From contig NZ_CP130322.1 in NCBI RefSeq assembly GCF_033025475.1, forward strand, positions 124,001-188,000: DNA of 64,000 nt, in the 5' to 3' direction. Under the pieces are notes generated by a model, which made no database searches, had not been told where the DNA came from, and was given only the letters and a program-made list of their open reading frames with translations. Each line of letters starts with the position of its first letter. The first letter of the stretch is position 1. Both the position numbers and the translations under genes were made by a program. The stretch is from Sphingomonas sp. C3-2 (GTDB lineage Bacteria > Pseudomonadota > Alphaproteobacteria > Sphingomonadales > Sphingomonadaceae). Of the stretch, positions 17,951 through 27,481 are shown piece by piece.

Positions 17951-20616
17951 CAAACGATCTCCGGCCCCGGTTCCCGCACAAGCAGTGCGGACGGAAAATA
18001 AAGAGTGAAGCACGCGCCTTGCGGTTCAACGCGGTTGGCTGCAGAAACGCTGAGCCCCATTGCCTCAGCAAAACCCTTGACGATGGCAAGCCCCAACCCG
18101 GTGCCTCCCTTCGTGCGGTCAGACCCTTCCAGCCGGGCGAAGGTCTCGAAAATCTGGCTCTCGCGTTCTGGCGGAAGGCCCGGCCCCTCATCAAGGATTG
18201 AGAGCAAGATACCGTGCGCTTCGCGTGTGCCCCTGATGACGATGGGTGTACCGGGATCGGCATAGCGGCCAGCATTGTCCAGCAGATTGATGAGGCAGTG
18301 ATGGAATAGCTGCGCGTCGATGCGCACGAGCGGCAAAGTGGGTGCTACCGCAAGCTGGATCGCATGCCCTTCAAGCGTTTGACGCGTATCATGGACAGCA
18401 CTTGCAACCGCGTCTGTAAGATCGGTCGCTTCGATGTTGAGCCTAAGGGCCCCTGCTTCAACGCGAGCCATATCAAGCAGGTTCGCAACGAACCGGTTGA
18501 GCCGCTGCGCCTCCCCCTCGATCACGTCGACCAGCGGCGCAGCTTCCTTGCGCCTGAGTTCAGTGGTCGCGGCCAAAATGGTCGTCAGCGGCGTGCGGAG
18601 GTCATGGCTGACCGAAGAAAGCAGCGCCGCGCGCAACCGATCCCGCTCGCGTAATTGTTCGATGTCGCGCATGTCTCGCTCAAGCTGCATCCGTTCAAGG
18701 ACGATCGCGGCCTGATCGAGAAGACTAATCAGCATCGGCATCTGGTCTGCACGAACAGGCTCGCCAGCATCATCACGCGCGAGCCCCACAACGCCGAGTA
18801 CGCCGCGTCCCGCGCGCAACGGCTGAAACAACCAATCTGACGACGTGAGGGTTGAAGATCCACGCCCTGCGGGCTGCCCCTTGTCGATCGCCCATTGTGC
18901 CGCGGCCAGTTCGATCTGCTCCAACCGATTTTCCGGTGGAACTGCAGCATGAAGCTCCGGCCCATTGGCGGACGGCAGGAGGAGGACTGCGCGCACATCT
19001 AACAGGCGCGCAAGCTCTGCGCAGATCGCCTGCATCAGTTCTTCCTCATTTGCGGTCACGGTGAGTTCGCGAGAGAAGCCTGCAAGCGCAGCATTTTGAC
19101 GTGCGCTCGACGCGGCGAGGTCCGCCTGCGCGCGAACGCGCGCCGCAAACTGGCTGGTGACCACGGCCACACCCAACAACACGATGATGGTGACGACATT
19201 CTCGGGGTTATTGACCGTAAGCGTGCCGGTCGGCGGCAGGAAAAGGAAATTATATGCAAGGGAAGATAGCGCACCGGTGAACAGCCCCGCGCGCAGCCCA
19301 AACAAGCTCGCGGCTGCCATCACCGGCACTAGGTAGAGCAAGGCGAGGTTACCCAGGTTCAGAAAGGTCGAAAGAATGGTGGCAAGTGCACTAATCGCCG
19401 CGACCATCAAGGCCGACCAAAGGTAATGAGCAGGATCGCCCCAGTTGCGACGACGCGTCCGTTCCACGGGTTCGGGCAATGCTTCATGCTCGGCGGGCAG
19501 GACATGGACCGCAATGTCCGAAACGCTGCGCACCAGCCGATCGACCACCGAACCATGTCGGAATTCGAACCACCAGGAGCGCGCCGACTTGCCGACGACG
19601 ATCTGGGTGGCGCGTGCATCGCGCGCGAAGGCGGAAAGCCCGCTGACGACATCGGCGGCGGGGATCGTCGCGGTGACTGCGCCGAGCTGCGAGGCAAGCG
19701 CGAGCGCTTCCGACACGCGCTGGCGTTCAGCGTCGGACAGTTCATGCGATCGTCGCGTCTCGATATGCACCGCGGTCCAAGGCGCGCGGAGCGCATCGGC
19801 GAGCCGCTTGGCGGCGCGGACGAGGCCGAGCGTATGCGGCTGCTCGCTGACCGCAACGAGAACGCGCTCCCCCGCCGCGAAGCTTCCCGCAAGCGCGTGC
19901 GCGCGGACATAATCGAGCATCTGCGCGTCGACCGCCTGCGCCGCGCGACGCAGTGCCAGCTCACGCAGCGCCGAGAGGTTGGATTTGGAGAAGAAGTGAT
20001 GAAGTGCGCGGCTCGCCTCTTGCGGGATGTAGACCTTGCCCGCCTTCAACCGCTCGATCAACTCGTCGGGCGGGATATCGACGACCTCGATTTCGGCGGT
20101 CTCGAGAATGCGGTCGGGCACCGTCTCGCGCACGCGGACGCGCGTGAACGAGGCGACGACGTCGTTGAGGCTTTCGATATGCTGGATGTTGACGGTCGAA
20201 TAGACGTCGATCCCCGCGTCGAGCAATTCCTCGACATCCTGATAGCGCTTGGGATGGCGGCTGCCCGGCGCGTTGGTGTGCGCGAGCTCGTCGACAAGCA
20301 CGAGCTGCGGGCGGCGTTCGAGGATGGCGTCGATATCCATCTCGGTGAGCATGTGCCCCTGATAGGCGATGGAGAGGCGCGGAATGACCTTGTGGCCGCG
20401 CGTCAGCGCCTCGGTTTCCTGTCGCCCATGCGTCTCGACCACGCCGATGACGACATCCCTCCCCTCACGGCGCTGCTGCGCGCCGTCGGTCAGCATTTCA
20501 TAGGTCTTGCCCACACCCGGGGCCGCGCCGAGAAATACCTTCAGACGGCCACGGCCCTCCTGCGCCGCCTGACGCAGAAGGGCCTCGGGTTGGGGTCGGT
20601 TTTCGTCCGGTTTCAC
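17950..20616 (-). CDS. kdpD: KdpD osmosensitive K+ sensor histidine kinase
   Basis: 888 residues. The N-terminal KdpD domain has Walker [10 protein letters not shown] (30-38) and the [26 protein letters not shown] region; a Usp-like domain follows (~250-370), then four closely spaced membrane helices (~395-500), a GAF-like segment, and a C-terminal kinase with His671 in [13 protein letters not shown] and the ATP site [10 protein letters not shown] / [11 protein letters not shown] / [18 protein letters not shown]. It phosphorylates KdpE at low K+ or high osmolarity. The GTG start overlaps the kdpC stop (GTGA), so sensor and pump genes are coupled. Confidence 0.96.
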   Translation of the reverse strand: MKPDENRPQPEALLRQAAQEGRGRLKVFLGAAPGVGKTYEMLTDGAQQRREGRDVVIGVVETHGRQETEALTRGHKVIPRLSIAYQGHMLTEMDIDAILERRPQLVLVDELAHTNAPGSRHPKRYQDVEELLDAGIDVYSTVNIQHIESLNDVVASFTRVRVRETVPDRILETAEIEVVDIPPDELIERLKAGKVYIPQEASRALHHFFSKSNLSALRELALRRAAQAVDAQMLDYVRAHALAGSFAAGERVLVAVSEQPHTLGLVRAAKRLADALRAPWTAVHIETRRSHELSDAERQRVSEALALASQLGAVTATIPAADVVSGLSAFARDARATQIVVGKSARSWWFEFRHGSVVDRLVRSVSDIAVHVLPAEHEALPEPVERTRRRNWGDPAHYLWSALMVAAISALATILSTFLNLGNLALLYLVPVMAAASLFGLRAGLFTGALSSLAYNFLFLPPTGTLTVNNPENVVTIIVLLGVAVVTSQFAARVRAQADLAASSARQNAALAGFSRELTVTANEEELMQAICAELARLLDVRAVLLLPSANGPELHAAVPPENRLEQIELAAAQWAIDKGQPAGRGSSTLTSSDWLFQPLRAGRGVLGVVGLARDDAGEPVRADQMPMLISLLDQAAIVLERMQLERDMRDIEQLRERDRLRAALLSSVSHDLRTPLTTILAATTELRRKEAAPLVDVIEGEAQRLNRFVANLLDMARVEAGALRLNIEATDLTDAVASAVHDTRQTLEGHAIQLAVAPTLPLVRIDAQLFHHCLINLLDNAGRYADPGTPIVIRGTREAHGILLSILDEGPGLPPERESQIFETFARLEGSDRTKGGTGLGLAIVKGFAEAMGLSVSAANRVEPQGACFTLYFPSALLVREPGPEIV

Positions 20617-21203
20617 TCCGACTTGTTACCCCCAAGCTGGTCCAGCTGTCGATTGAGTTCCAGCACGTTGACGCGGTCCTCGCCAAGGAAGCCCAGCAGC
20701 GGGCGTCTGACCGACTGTTCGACAAGGTTGCGCACGCGCGCGTCGTCGAGCCCTCGGACGCGCGCGACGCGCGATACCTGCGCCAGCGCCGCCGCAGGCG
20801 AGAGATCGGGATCGAGCCCCGAACCCGATGCGGTGACGAGATCGGCCGGCAAGTTGCCCGAAACCCCCTCTGCGCGCCGTGTCGCGATATCGGCGGTGAC
20901 TCGATCGGAAAGCGCCTGGCTCGTCGGCCCGAGGTTCGAGCCCGAAGACGCAAGCCCGTCATAGCCCTTGCCCGCCGCCGAGGGGCGCGTGTGGAAATAG
21001 CGTTCGCCGGTGAAGGCCTGTCCTGCGACTGCCGAGCCGATCACCTTGCCGTTTTCGGTGATCAGGCTGCCATTGGCCTGATTGGGGAAGATGAGTTGTC
21101 CCAGGCCGGTAAGCGCGAGCGGATAGGCGAGCCCCAACAGCAGCGCGAAGAGGATGGTGAGCGCGAAAGCGGGGCGGAGCGCGGTTGCGATATCCTTGCC
21201 CAT
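20613..21203 (-). CDS. kdpC: Potassium-transporting ATPase subunit KdpC
   Basis: 196 residues with one N-terminal membrane helix ([22 protein letters not shown]) and a periplasmic domain. Family motifs: [42 protein letters not shown] interrupted only by usual variation, [19 protein letters not shown] and [16 protein letters not shown]. It stabilises the KdpFABC complex and aids ATP binding by KdpB. It lies 11 nt after kdpB and overlaps kdpD by 4 nt. Confidence 0.96.
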   Translation of the reverse strand: MGKDIATALRPAFALTILFALLLGLAYPLALTGLGQLIFPNQANGSLITENGKVIGSAVAGQAFTGERYFHTRPSAAGKGYDGLASSGSNLGPTSQALSDRVTADIATRRAEGVSGNLPADLVTASGSGLDPDLSPAAALAQVSRVARVRGLDDARVRNLVEQSVRRPLLGFLGEDRVNVLELNRQLDQLGGNKSE

Positions 21204-21214
21204 GTCAGTTACTC

Positions 21215-23311
21215 CTATGCGAGGCCAAGGCCGTTGACGACGACGTCGATCAGCTTGATGCCGATGAAGGGTGCGACGAGGCCGCCAAGGCCGTAAATGG
21301 CGAGGTTGCGCGCGAGCAGCGGGCCCGCGGCCATCGGCCGGTATTTCACGCCCTTTAATGCGAGCGGGACGAGCAGCGGGATGATCAGCGCGTTGAAAAT
21401 GATCGCCGAGAGGATCGCAGATTCAGGGCTGCTCAGCCCCATCACGTTGAGCACGGCGAGCCCCGGATAGAGCACGACGAACATCGCCGGGATGATCGCG
21501 AAATATTTGGCGACGTCGTTGGCGACCGAGAAGGTGGTGAGCGCACCACGCGTCATCAGCAACTGCTTGCCGAGGCCCACAACCTCGATCAGCTTGGTCG
21601 GATCGCTGTCGAGATCGACCATGTTGCCCGCTTCGCGCGCGGCCTGCGTGCCGGTGTTCATCGACACGCCGACATCGGCCTGGGCGAGCGCCGGGGCGTC
21701 GTTGGTGCCGTCGCCGCACATCGCGACGAGCTTTCCGCCCTCCTGTTCCTTGCGGATCAGCACAAGCTTGTCCTCGGGGGTGGCCTGGGCGAGGAAATCA
21801 TCGACGCCCGCCTCAGCCGCGATCGACGCGGCGGTGAGCGGATTGTCGCCCGTGATCATTACGGTGCGGATACCCATCGTGCGCAGCTCGGCAAAGCGTT
21901 CGCGGATACCCGCCTTGACGATGTCCTTGAGGAAGATCGCGCCCAAGAGCTTGCCATCCTTCGCGACCGCGAGCGGGGTACCGCCCTGACGCGCGATCTC
22001 GTCGGTGATGCGGCGCAGCTCGGTCGCCGCCGCGGTTTCGCCGAGGCCAGGATTGGCCTTGAGCACCGAATCCACCGCGCCCTTCTGGATGATCGCGCCG
22101 TTATATCTGATCCCCGAGATCCGCGTCTGCGCGGTGAAGGGGATCACCTCCGCCCCCTTCGGCAAATCGGCCTGCGCGATGCCGAACTGCTCGCGTGCAA
22201 GCACGACGATCGAACGGCCTTCAGGGGTTTCGTCGGCAAGGCTGGCCATCAGCGCGGCTTCGGCCAATTGCTCCATCGGTGTGCTGCCGACAGCGCGGAA
22301 CTCGCTCGCCTGACGATCGCCGATCGTGACCGTGCCGGTCTTGTCGAGCAGCAGCGTATCGATATCGCCCGCCGCCTCGACCGCACGGCCCGACTTGGCG
22401 AGCACGTTGAAGCGCACCAGCCGGTCCATGCCCGCAATGCCGATCGCCGAGAGCAGGGCCGCGATGGTGGTCGGGATGAGCGTGATCAGCAGCGCCGCGA
22501 GGATCGCGACGGGGATGCTGCCCCCCGCATAGCTGGCAAAACCGGGGATGGTCGCGACCGCGATCAGGAAGATGATCGTGAGCCCGACGAGCAATATGGT
22601 GAGCGCGATCTCATTGGGGGTCTTCTGCCGCTCGGCGCCCTCGACCAGCGCGATCATGCGATCGAGAAAACCCTGGCCGGGATTGACCGTGACGCGGACG
22701 CGGATCTCGTCGGAGATGACGCGGGTGCCTGCGGTCACCGCCGAACGATCGCCGCCCGCCTCGCGGATCACGGGCGCGCTTTCGCCGGTGATCGCGGCTT
22801 CGTTGACCGAGGCGACCCCCGCGACGACGTCACCGTCCGACGGGATGAGATCGCCGGTCTGGACGAGGACGATATCGTCGACGCGCAATGCGCTGGCGGG
22901 AACGCTTTCAAAAGCATCACCCTTGCCCTTCAGCCGCTTGGCGGTGAGTTCGGCCTTGGTGGCGCGCAGGCTTGCCGCCTGCGCCTTGCCGCGGCCTTCG
23001 GCGAGCGCCTCGGCAAAGGTGCCGAAGAGCACGGTCAGCCACAGCCAGATCGCGAGCTGGAGCTTGAAGCCGAAGGCGAGCGGATCGCTGCCGATGAAAA
23101 GCAGGATGGTGAGCAGCGCCGCCACGGTGGCGGTGACGAACATCACCGGGTTGCGGATGAGCTGGCGCGGATCGAGTTTGCGGAAGGCATCGCGGCAAGC
23201 GGGCAAGAGCAGTTCCGCCGCGAAGATCGATTTCGGTGCGTGATGCCTGGCCGATGCACCGCTCCATTCGGGAGCGGGCACGATGGCCGATATCGGTGCG
23301 TGAGGCGTCAT
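21215..23311 (-). CDS. kdpB: Potassium-transporting ATPase subunit KdpB (P-type ATPase)
   Basis: 698 residues. Catalytic subunit of the KdpFABC high-affinity K+ pump. The phosphorylated aspartate is Asp323 in [12 protein letters not shown]; the actuator loop [13 protein letters not shown]-type sequence reads [20 protein letters not shown] in two halves, and the hinge is [21 protein letters not shown]-terminal and C-terminal membrane bundles are present. It ends 11 nt before kdpC and starts 13 nt after kdpA. No key residue is missing. Confidence 0.97.
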   Translation of the reverse strand: MTPHAPISAIVPAPEWSGASARHHAPKSIFAAELLLPACRDAFRKLDPRQLIRNPVMFVTATVAALLTILLFIGSDPLAFGFKLQLAIWLWLTVLFGTFAEALAEGRGKAQAASLRATKAELTAKRLKGKGDAFESVPASALRVDDIVLVQTGDLIPSDGDVVAGVASVNEAAITGESAPVIREAGGDRSAVTAGTRVISDEIRVRVTVNPGQGFLDRMIALVEGAERQKTPNEIALTILLVGLTIIFLIAVATIPGFASYAGGSIPVAILAALLITLIPTTIAALLSAIGIAGMDRLVRFNVLAKSGRAVEAAGDIDTLLLDKTGTVTIGDRQASEFRAVGSTPMEQLAEAALMASLADETPEGRSIVVLAREQFGIAQADLPKGAEVIPFTAQTRISGIRYNGAIIQKGAVDSVLKANPGLGETAAATELRRITDEIARQGGTPLAVAKDGKLLGAIFLKDIVKAGIRERFAELRTMGIRTVMITGDNPLTAASIAAEAGVDDFLAQATPEDKLVLIRKEQEGGKLVAMCGDGTNDAPALAQADVGVSMNTGTQAAREAGNMVDLDSDPTKLIEVVGLGKQLLMTRGALTTFSVANDVAKYFAIIPAMFVVLYPGLAVLNVMGLSSPESAILSAIIFNALIIPLLVPLALKGVKYRPMAAGPLLARNLAIYGLGGLVAPFIGIKLIDVVVNGLGLA

Positions 23312-23324
23312 GAATACGCTCCAA

Positions 23325-25028
23325 TCAGAAGAGTTGGCCAGAGGTCATCGCGAGATGATCGGCGATGGGACCGAGCGCGAGGCTCGGCAGGAAGGTGAGA
23401 CCGCCAAGGATCAGGATGATCCCGACGAGTAGGCCGACCCACAGGCCGCCCGTGGTGGGGAAGGACCCCGCCGATTCGGGCACATGCTTCTTCGCCGCCA
23501 GCGACCCCGCGATCGCGAGCATCGGCACGATGATGAAGAAACGGCCGAGCCACATCGCGATGCCGAGCAGCGCGTTGTAATAAGGCGTGTTGGCGGTGAG
23601 GCCGGCAAAGGCGGAGCCGTTGTTCGCGACGCCTGAGGTGAAGGCGTAGAGAATCTCCGAAAAGCCGTGCGGCCCCTTGTTGAGCGGCCCTGCGAGCCCC
23701 GCGCCGAGCACCGAACTCAATGCGGTGAAGCCAAGGATGATGAGCGGCAGGATCGCTATGCTAAGCACCGCGAGCTTGACCTCGCGCGCCTCGATCTTCT
23801 TGCCGACATATTCGGGAGTACGCCCTACCATCAGCCCGGCGACGAACACCGCGAGGATGGCGAAGAGCAGGAAGCCGTAGATGCCCGCGCCTACGCCGCC
23901 GATCACGATTTCGCCCAGCTGCATGTTGAATAGCGGGATCATGCCGCCAAGTGCAGTGAAGCTGTCGTGCATGGCGTTGACCGCACCGCATGAGGCCGCG
24001 GTGGTGACCACCGAGAACAGCGCCGAGGCGGCGATGCCGAAGCGGACTTCCTTGCCCTCCATATTGCCGCCGGCGACGCCGAGATTGTGGAGGATCGGAT
24101 TGCCTGCAGCTTCCTGCCAATAAGTGATGGTGACGCCCGCGAGGAACAGGATCATCATCGCCGAGAGAATCGCCCAGCCCTGGCGCGTATCGCCCACCGC
24201 CTTGCCGAAGCAGTAAGTGAGCCCGGTGCCGATCACGAAGATCGAGAGCATCTGGGCGAGGTTGGCGAGCCCGGTGGGGTTTTCGAAAGGATGCGCCGAA
24301 TTGGCGTTGAAGAAGCCGCCGCCATTGGTGCCGAGTAGCTTGATCGCTTCCTGGCTTGCGACGGGGCCGAGCGCGAGCGTCTGCTTCACGCCCTCGAGCG
24401 TGGTGAGATCGACCGAACCGGCAAGCGTCTGCGGCACACCGTTCGCGATCAGGAAGAGCGCATAGCCGATGCAGACCGGCAGCAGCAGATAGAGCGTGAC
24501 ACGCGTGACATCGGCCCAGAAATTGCCGATCGCCTTCGCCTCACGTCGCGCGAAACCGCGGAACAGCGCGAAGGCGAGCGCGATGCCCGTCGCCGCCGAG
24601 AGGAAATTGTGAATGGTGAGCCCAAGCATCTGCGACAGGTTCGACATCGTCGATTCACCGCCATAGCTCTGCCAGTTGGTGTTGGTGTTGAAGCTGACCG
24701 CGGTGTTGAAGGCGAGGTGATCGCCGACCCCGGGCAGCCCCTGCGGGTTGAAAGGCAACACGCCCTGTAAACGGAGCACCGCATAGGTGAAGAGCAGCAG
24801 CACCGCGTTGAAGAGCAGCATATGGACGGCGTAGCGCCGCCAGTTTTGTTCCTCGTTCGGATTGATCCCGGCAAGCGTGTAGAAACCGCGTTCGACGGGG
24901 CCGAGCACGGCGTGGAGCGGCGTGCGGCGGCCTTCGTAGAGCGCGAACAGCCAGAGCCCGACGGGTTTGGCGAGCGCCAGCAATATGCCGGTGAAGGCGA
25001 GGATGAGGATCCAGCCCTGAATCGTCAT
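23325..25028 (-). CDS. kdpA: Potassium-transporting ATPase subunit KdpA
   Basis: 567 residues, ten predicted membrane helices. The K+-channel-like subunit. Four degenerate selectivity-filter segments are recognisable, among them [57 protein letters not shown] and [13 protein letters not shown], which hold K+ in the complex. It starts 13 nt after kdpF, in the canonical kdpFABC order. Confidence 0.97.
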   Translation of the reverse strand: MTIQGWILILAFTGILLALAKPVGLWLFALYEGRRTPLHAVLGPVERGFYTLAGINPNEEQNWRRYAVHMLLFNAVLLLFTYAVLRLQGVLPFNPQGLPGVGDHLAFNTAVSFNTNTNWQSYGGESTMSNLSQMLGLTIHNFLSAATGIALAFALFRGFARREAKAIGNFWADVTRVTLYLLLPVCIGYALFLIANGVPQTLAGSVDLTTLEGVKQTLALGPVASQEAIKLLGTNGGGFFNANSAHPFENPTGLANLAQMLSIFVIGTGLTYCFGKAVGDTRQGWAILSAMMILFLAGVTITYWQEAAGNPILHNLGVAGGNMEGKEVRFGIAASALFSVVTTAASCGAVNAMHDSFTALGGMIPLFNMQLGEIVIGGVGAGIYGFLLFAILAVFVAGLMVGRTPEYVGKKIEAREVKLAVLSIAILPLIILGFTALSSVLGAGLAGPLNKGPHGFSEILYAFTSGVANNGSAFAGLTANTPYYNALLGIAMWLGRFFIIVPMLAIAGSLAAKKHVPESAGSFPTTGGLWVGLLVGIILILGGLTFLPSLALGPIADHLAMTSGQLF

Positions 25029-25041
25029 GGCAAGGCTCCGT

Positions 25042-25131
25042 TCAATAGCGTTCGGGTCGCACGAGCACGGCGACCAGATAGACGAGAAGCGCGATCGCGG
25101 TGATCGCGGCGAGCCAGAGGTCGAGCGTCAT
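25042..25131 (-). CDS. kdpF: KdpF small membrane subunit
   Basis: 29 residues, a single hydrophobic helix ([21 protein letters not shown]) ending RPERY, the typical KdpF form and tail. It binds at the KdpA-KdpB lipid interface and stabilises the complex. It lies 13 nt upstream of kdpA. It is preceded at 11 nt by another micropeptide gene, so two tiny membrane proteins lead the pump genes. Confidence 0.88.
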   Translation of the reverse strand: MTLDLWLAAITAIALLVYLVAVLVRPERY

Positions 25132-25142
25132 ATGCGGCCTCC

Positions 25143-25226
25143 TCAGGCGTTGTCGCACAGCCGGGCATAGGCGAGCGTGACCGCCACCAGCCCGAGGATC
25201 AGTCCGACCCACATTATGTCACCCAT
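25143..25226 (-). CDS. 27-residue membrane micropeptide upstream of kdpF
   Basis: Open from ATG 25226 to TGA at 25143. The product has one predicted helix (IMWVGLILGLVAVTLAYARL) and the short tail CDNA; a second ATG four codons in gives 23 residues. A GGGAGACGC stretch precedes the start as a ribosome site. It sits between the porin stop (13 nt) and kdpF (11 nt), so it must be in the same transcript. I recall similar micropeptides ending YxRxCD near kdp genes of other bacteria but cannot verify that here. A regulatory or assembly role in KdpFABC is inference. Confidence 0.6.
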   Translation of the reverse strand: MGDIMWVGLILGLVAVTLAYARLCDNA

Positions 25227-25239
25227 GATGCGTCTCCCG

Positions 25240-26013
25240 TCAGAAGGATGCGGTGAGCGAGACGACCGCGGCGCCATCGACGATGGTGCGCCCGCGCGTG
25301 GTTCCGCTGGTGTAAAAGGCGTCGGCGGCGGTCTTGCCGATATCGGTATCGACATAGGCGATACCGAGCGTCAGCATCTTCCAGGTAGCGTCGGCACCGA
25401 TCAGCCAGTCGACATAGTCGCCATGAGGACCCGCGAGTGTCGCGCCGCTGCCGGTGGTGTAACCGAGATGCGCCTTCAATGTGACAGGCGCGCCGGGAAT
25501 GGCGACGCTGCCGTCGGTATAGACATAGAGATTGTCGGCATCGCCGATCGCATCCTGCTTGGGTGCATATGCCGCGCCGAGCTTGAGCGAAGCGGGGCCG
25601 ACGGTGCCGCTTAGCGCGGCATAAGGCTCGGCATAATCGGTGCGGTCGGTTCCCGGATAGAGATACCAGAGCAGCCCGACGTCGACCGCGAGATCACCGA
25701 TTTCCTTTCTGAACCCGGCATAGAGATCAAGCTCGGTATTGGACCCGCCATAGCTGCCAAATCCAGCAAGGCTTGAACCCCATGCCCCGACATACAGCCC
25801 AGACGCATGAGAAGCGGTGAGCCCAGCCTGAACCGCCATGTCTTCGTCGGACTGGGAAACACCACGAAACCGATATTGCGATACCAGCGCGGCATTGCCT
25901 GCGAATGTCAAATCGGTGGCTTTGTCATTGGCATCGTTCGCCATGGCTGGCGATGCAAAAAGGAGCGTCGTAACGACCGCCAGAACCGCATATGATTTTA
26001 TATTGATGCGCAT
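25240..26013 (-). CDS. TorF-family putative outer-membrane porin
   Basis: 257 residues from the ATG at 26013 (MRINIKSYAVLAVV); in-frame ATGs at 26025 and 26076 are less likely because the only purine-rich site, GGGGG, precedes 26013. A signal peptide ends ASPAMA. The mature chain matches the TIGR02001/Gcw_chp type: ALVSQYRFRGVSQSDEDMAVQAGL, YVGAWGSS, ELDLYAGFR and a C-terminal beta strand ending SLTASF with terminal Phe, typical of beta-barrels. It stands directly before the kdp genes, which suggests a K+-limitation or osmotic role; the substrate is unknown. Confidence 0.85.
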   Translation of the reverse strand: MRINIKSYAVLAVVTTLLFASPAMANDANDKATDLTFAGNAALVSQYRFRGVSQSDEDMAVQAGLTASHASGLYVGAWGSSLAGFGSYGGSNTELDLYAGFRKEIGDLAVDVGLLWYLYPGTDRTDYAEPYAALSGTVGPASLKLGAAYAPKQDAIGDADNLYVYTDGSVAIPGAPVTLKAHLGYTTGSGATLAGPHGDYVDWLIGADATWKMLTLGIAYVDTDIGKTAADAFYTSGTTRGRTIVDGAAVVSLTASF

Positions 26014-26017
26014 TGTT

Positions 26018-26037
26018 GCCCCCATCGTTACGGGGGC
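26018..26037 (-). promoter_or_regulatory. Hairpin over the ribosome binding site of the porin gene
   Basis: On the minus strand GCCCCC and GGGGGC form a 6-bp GC stem, extendable by a G-U and a U-A pair to 8 bp with loop AACG. The 3' arm is the gene's only Shine-Dalgarno candidate, 4 nt before the ATG at 26013. A second palindrome, CCTCAC-GAT-GTGAGG at 26055-26069, lies further upstream in the same leader. The arrangement would block initiation when folded. Confidence 0.55.
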
Positions 26038-26143
26038 GACGGCCAATCCGCGCCCCTCACGATGTGAGGCATGCAACTAGGAGAGGCGCGCGTTCGAATT
26101 CGAGATCAGGGAAACGCGCATCGCATAGGATTTTCATATGAAT

Positions 26144-27481
26144 TCATTGTGAGGGCGTGATTCCGGTCTCAAAAATCACCTCCCCGCCTGCGATCGTCGC
26201 ACGCACGCGGACCTCGCCTAAATCCTCCTGCGCGGCTCCCCAAGTACGATCTATCAGGCACAAGTCTGCTATGGCGCCGAGCGCAACGGAGCGCGCTCCG
26301 TCGCCCGGCGCATGCCCCTTGCCGATATAGAGGCCTAGCGCTTCATCGGATGATAATTGCTCTGCGGTAAAAGGCGCCGAGCGAGTAACGGCGGCGGCCA
26401 TCGAGGCCCATGGGTTCAGCCCGCCAAAAGGCGCATCGCTGCCCGCTGCAAGCCGTACCCCCGCATCAAGAAGCCCCTTCAGCCGGTACAGCCAGGGTTG
26501 CATCTCCGCCTCCACTTCACGCCGATAGTCATCGCCGCGTTCGGAGATGAAATGCGGCTGGGTCACGACCGTCACGCCCAGATGGGCCATCCATTCGGCA
26601 CAGTGCGGGGGCGCGATCCCAGCGTGCTCGATCCGGTCTCCATCCATGGGGCCCGCCTGTTCGATCGCGGCCAATGTGAGCATGAGTTCGGCGAGCGTGA
26701 CGCAGTGCGCCGCAACGGGACGCCCGACGCCGTGGGCACGAGCAATTTCAGCTGCGAGAGCGTCGAGACCCGGCAGGTCATGATCGTGGTAATGGAGCTT
26801 GACCGCGCCGCGTGAGATCTTGCCGGTGGCGGGTGCCGCATCGAGTTCAGCCCCGCCCATCACGATCAGGCGCTGCGGCAGTTGGGCTGCGACGTACCGA
26901 TGATAGTCCGCCAACCCATTGCGCGGGGTGGTATCCGTAACCCCGGTGACGCCGTGGCTGGCCAGCTTGTCCGCCAGCGGCCGCAGGTCGACCGCGCCAT
27001 TCAGGCGTTCGCGGATCCAGCCATCCTGATCGATCAATCGGCCATCGCGCGGGACCTGTTCGCCCAGTATCTCGGCAGCGAGGCTGTTGACCACCCACAT
27101 CCGCCCGCCTCGGTGCTGGATGCGCATGGGGCGCTTAGGGCCCATCGCATCGAGCCAGTCGCGGTCGAGATCGACACCGACGCTGGGGTGATAGCCAACG
27201 CCCCGTATCCACCCCTCTCCCGGCGCCGCGTGGAGCATCTCCGCCAAGTGATCGGCAGAATTCACCTCGGGCGGGCCGCACCTGACCGACAGGAGGGCGG
27301 CCGCCGCAGCATTCAGATGGATGTGATGATCGTGCAGGCCTGGCAGCAGCGCGTTGCCGTTCGCTTCAATGATCCGTTCGCCATCATAAGGCTGCAAGAC
27401 CGGGCGAATGTCCGCGATCAATGCGCCCGTCAGGCGGACGTCGCGAAGTTGCCCGCCGAGTTCGGCTCCACGGATCAGCAC
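26144..27481 (-). CDS. Amidohydrolase family 3 (YtcJ-like) protein
   Basis: 445 residues from the GTG at 27481; the frame is open further upstream but that part lies inside the preceding gene and does not look like protein of this family. Metal motif HxH at His53/His55 (LLPGLHDHHIHLN), then KLHYHDHD, AAHCVTLAEL, DRIEHAGIAPP and AAGSDAPFGGLNPW give the set of ligands expected for a zinc amidohydrolase of this branch. Typical members cleave N-acyl or formamide substrates; the substrate here is unknown. Its start overlaps the CoA-transferase stop by 7 nt (GTGCTGA), so the two proteins are made together. Confidence 0.85.
   Translation of the reverse strand: MLIRGAELGGQLRDVRLTGALIADIRPVLQPYDGERIIEANGNALLPGLHDHHIHLNAAAAALLSVRCGPPEVNSADHLAEMLHAAPGEGWIRGVGYHPSVGVDLDRDWLDAMGPKRPMRIQHRGGRMWVVNSLAAEILGEQVPRDGRLIDQDGWIRERLNGAVDLRPLADKLASHGVTGVTDTTPRNGLADYHRYVAAQLPQRLIVMGGAELDAAPATGKISRGAVKLHYHDHDLPGLDALAAEIARAHGVGRPVAAHCVTLAELMLTLAAIEQAGPMDGDRIEHAGIAPPHCAEWMAHLGVTVVTQPHFISERGDDYRREVEAEMQPWLYRLKGLLDAGVRLAAGSDAPFGGLNPWASMAAAVTRSAPFTAEQLSSDEALGLYIGKGHAPGDGARSVALGAIADLCLIDRTWGAAQEDLGEVRVRATIAGGEVIFETGITPSQ

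Noticed and set aside
19426-20964. 512-codon plus-strand frame over kdpD/kdpC
   Set aside because: Antisense to two well-supported genes; no motif and no start signal.
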